Assembly: GCA_016788685.1 (NCBI GenBank)
Contig: JAEUSS010000448.1
Coordinates: 1-8,153, forward strand
DNA: 8,153 bases
Source: Prolixibacteraceae bacterium
GTDB taxonomy: Bacteria > Bacteroidota > Bacteroidia > Bacteroidales > Prolixibacteraceae
Direction of reading: 5' to 3'
The notes under the pieces were generated by a model, which worked only from the letters and a program-made list of their open reading frames with translations, was not told where the DNA came from and ran no database searches. A program made the position numbers and the translations under genes. This document shows positions 7,954 to 8,153 of this stretch, piece after piece (within the stretch, counting starts at the first letter, position 1; every line of letters starts with the position of its first letter).

Positions 7954-8106
7954 CTACTTTTTGAAATATTCTTTTACATTTTCATTAGGAACAATCTCTT
8001 CATGAAATGTATATGCACCGGTTTTTTCGGATTTTACCATTTTTACTACCTTAGAGTAACCTTTACCGGCACCTTTCTGTAATGATGCAACTACTTTCTT
8101 TGCCAT
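7954..8106 (-). CDS. DUF4295 family small basic protein, probably ribosome-associated
   Basis: This 50-residue protein begins MAKKVVASLQKGAGKGYSKV and ends ENVKEYFKK. It is rich in lysine and small enough to fall below common ORF cut-offs. It matches the DUF4295 family, which I know as restricted to Bacteroidota and encoded directly after rpmB-rpmG. The start ATG at 8106 is 8 bp past the rpmG stop, so the two genes are translated from one message, and a strong terminator follows. A basic protein co-transcribed with L33 suggests a ribosomal or ribosome-bound role. I recall, without being able to check, that a cryo-EM study of the Flavobacterium johnsoniae ribosome placed a protein of this family on the large subunit as a new ribosomal protein. 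There are no cysteines, no membrane segment and no enzymatic motif. A is at -3 and there is no Shine-Dalgarno motif. Confidence 0.85.
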   Translation of the reverse strand: MAKKVVASLQKGAGKGYSKVVKMVKSEKTGAYTFHEEIVPNENVKEYFKK

Positions 8107-8114
8107 ACTATTTG

Positions 8115-8153
8115 TTATTTAATTTCGCGGTGTACAGTAACTCGCTTTAAGTT
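8115..8153 (-). CDS. rpmG: 50S ribosomal protein L33 (bL33), C-terminal end only
   Basis: Only the last 12 codons and the stop are inside the window, reading NLKRVTVHREIK. This is the conserved C-terminus of bacterial L33 in Bacteroidota (LKR-TVH-EIK pattern). The rest lies beyond the right edge, where rpmB (L28) would be expected next upstream. The identification rests on a short but characteristic tail and on the DUF4295 gene immediately downstream. Confidence 0.82.
   Translation of the reverse strand, partial: NLKRVTVHREIK

Noticed and set aside
1..8153. A novel defence, mobile or biosynthetic system
   Set aside because: Every long open frame is either a recognised housekeeping gene, the single hydrolase, or antisense shadow. 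I saw no transposase, integrase, repeat-spacer array, nuclease or toxin-antitoxin pair.

Overview
This window reads as ordinary chromosomal housekeeping DNA from a member of the Bacteroidota (Bacteroidetes), probably near Bacteroidales/Marinilabiliales. The phylum call rests on a 50-residue DUF4295-type protein directly behind ribosomal protein L33, a run of rpmG, DUF4295, ftsY and rimO, A-rich start regions with no Shine-Dalgarno motif at any gene, and promoter-like TTTG / TAnnTTTG pairs typical of this phylum. The genus cannot be fixed from the sequence alone.

Layout, left to right. Positions 29-4035 (minus strand) hold a two-gene operon for the first two components of 2-oxoglutarate dehydrogenase: sucA (E1, thiamine diphosphate decarboxylase), then 20 bp later sucB (E2, lipoyl succinyltransferase). 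The E3 gene (lpd) is not in the window. Positions 4036-4327 are a 292-bp divergent intergenic region. It contains two overlapping, opposite-facing promoter candidates, a TCCGGA hairpin and several copies of TTTAAAGT. Positions 4328-5353 (plus strand) encode a membrane-anchored alpha/beta hydrolase of unknown substrate. It converges on rimO, with 26 bp between the stop codons.

Positions 5380-7740 (minus strand) carry ftsY, the signal recognition particle receptor GTPase, followed by rimO, the ribosomal protein S12 methylthiotransferase. Between them lies a 70-bp compound inverted repeat built from CTATGTG units. Upstream of ftsY is a promoter candidate, and before that a clear intrinsic terminator closing the ribosomal-protein transcript. 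That transcript ends with the last 13 codons of rpmG (L33) and the complete DUF4295 gene at the right edge.

Functionally, the right half concerns the ribosome and its products: L33 and the DUF4295 protein, co-translational membrane targeting by FtsY, and S12 modification by RimO. The left half is TCA-cycle metabolism. I found no mobile element, CRISPR array, tRNA, rRNA, toxin-antitoxin pair or defence locus, and no new multi-gene system. The items most worth a second look are the hairpin between ftsY and rimO, the overlapping divergent promoters with their repeats, and the small DUF4295 protein.
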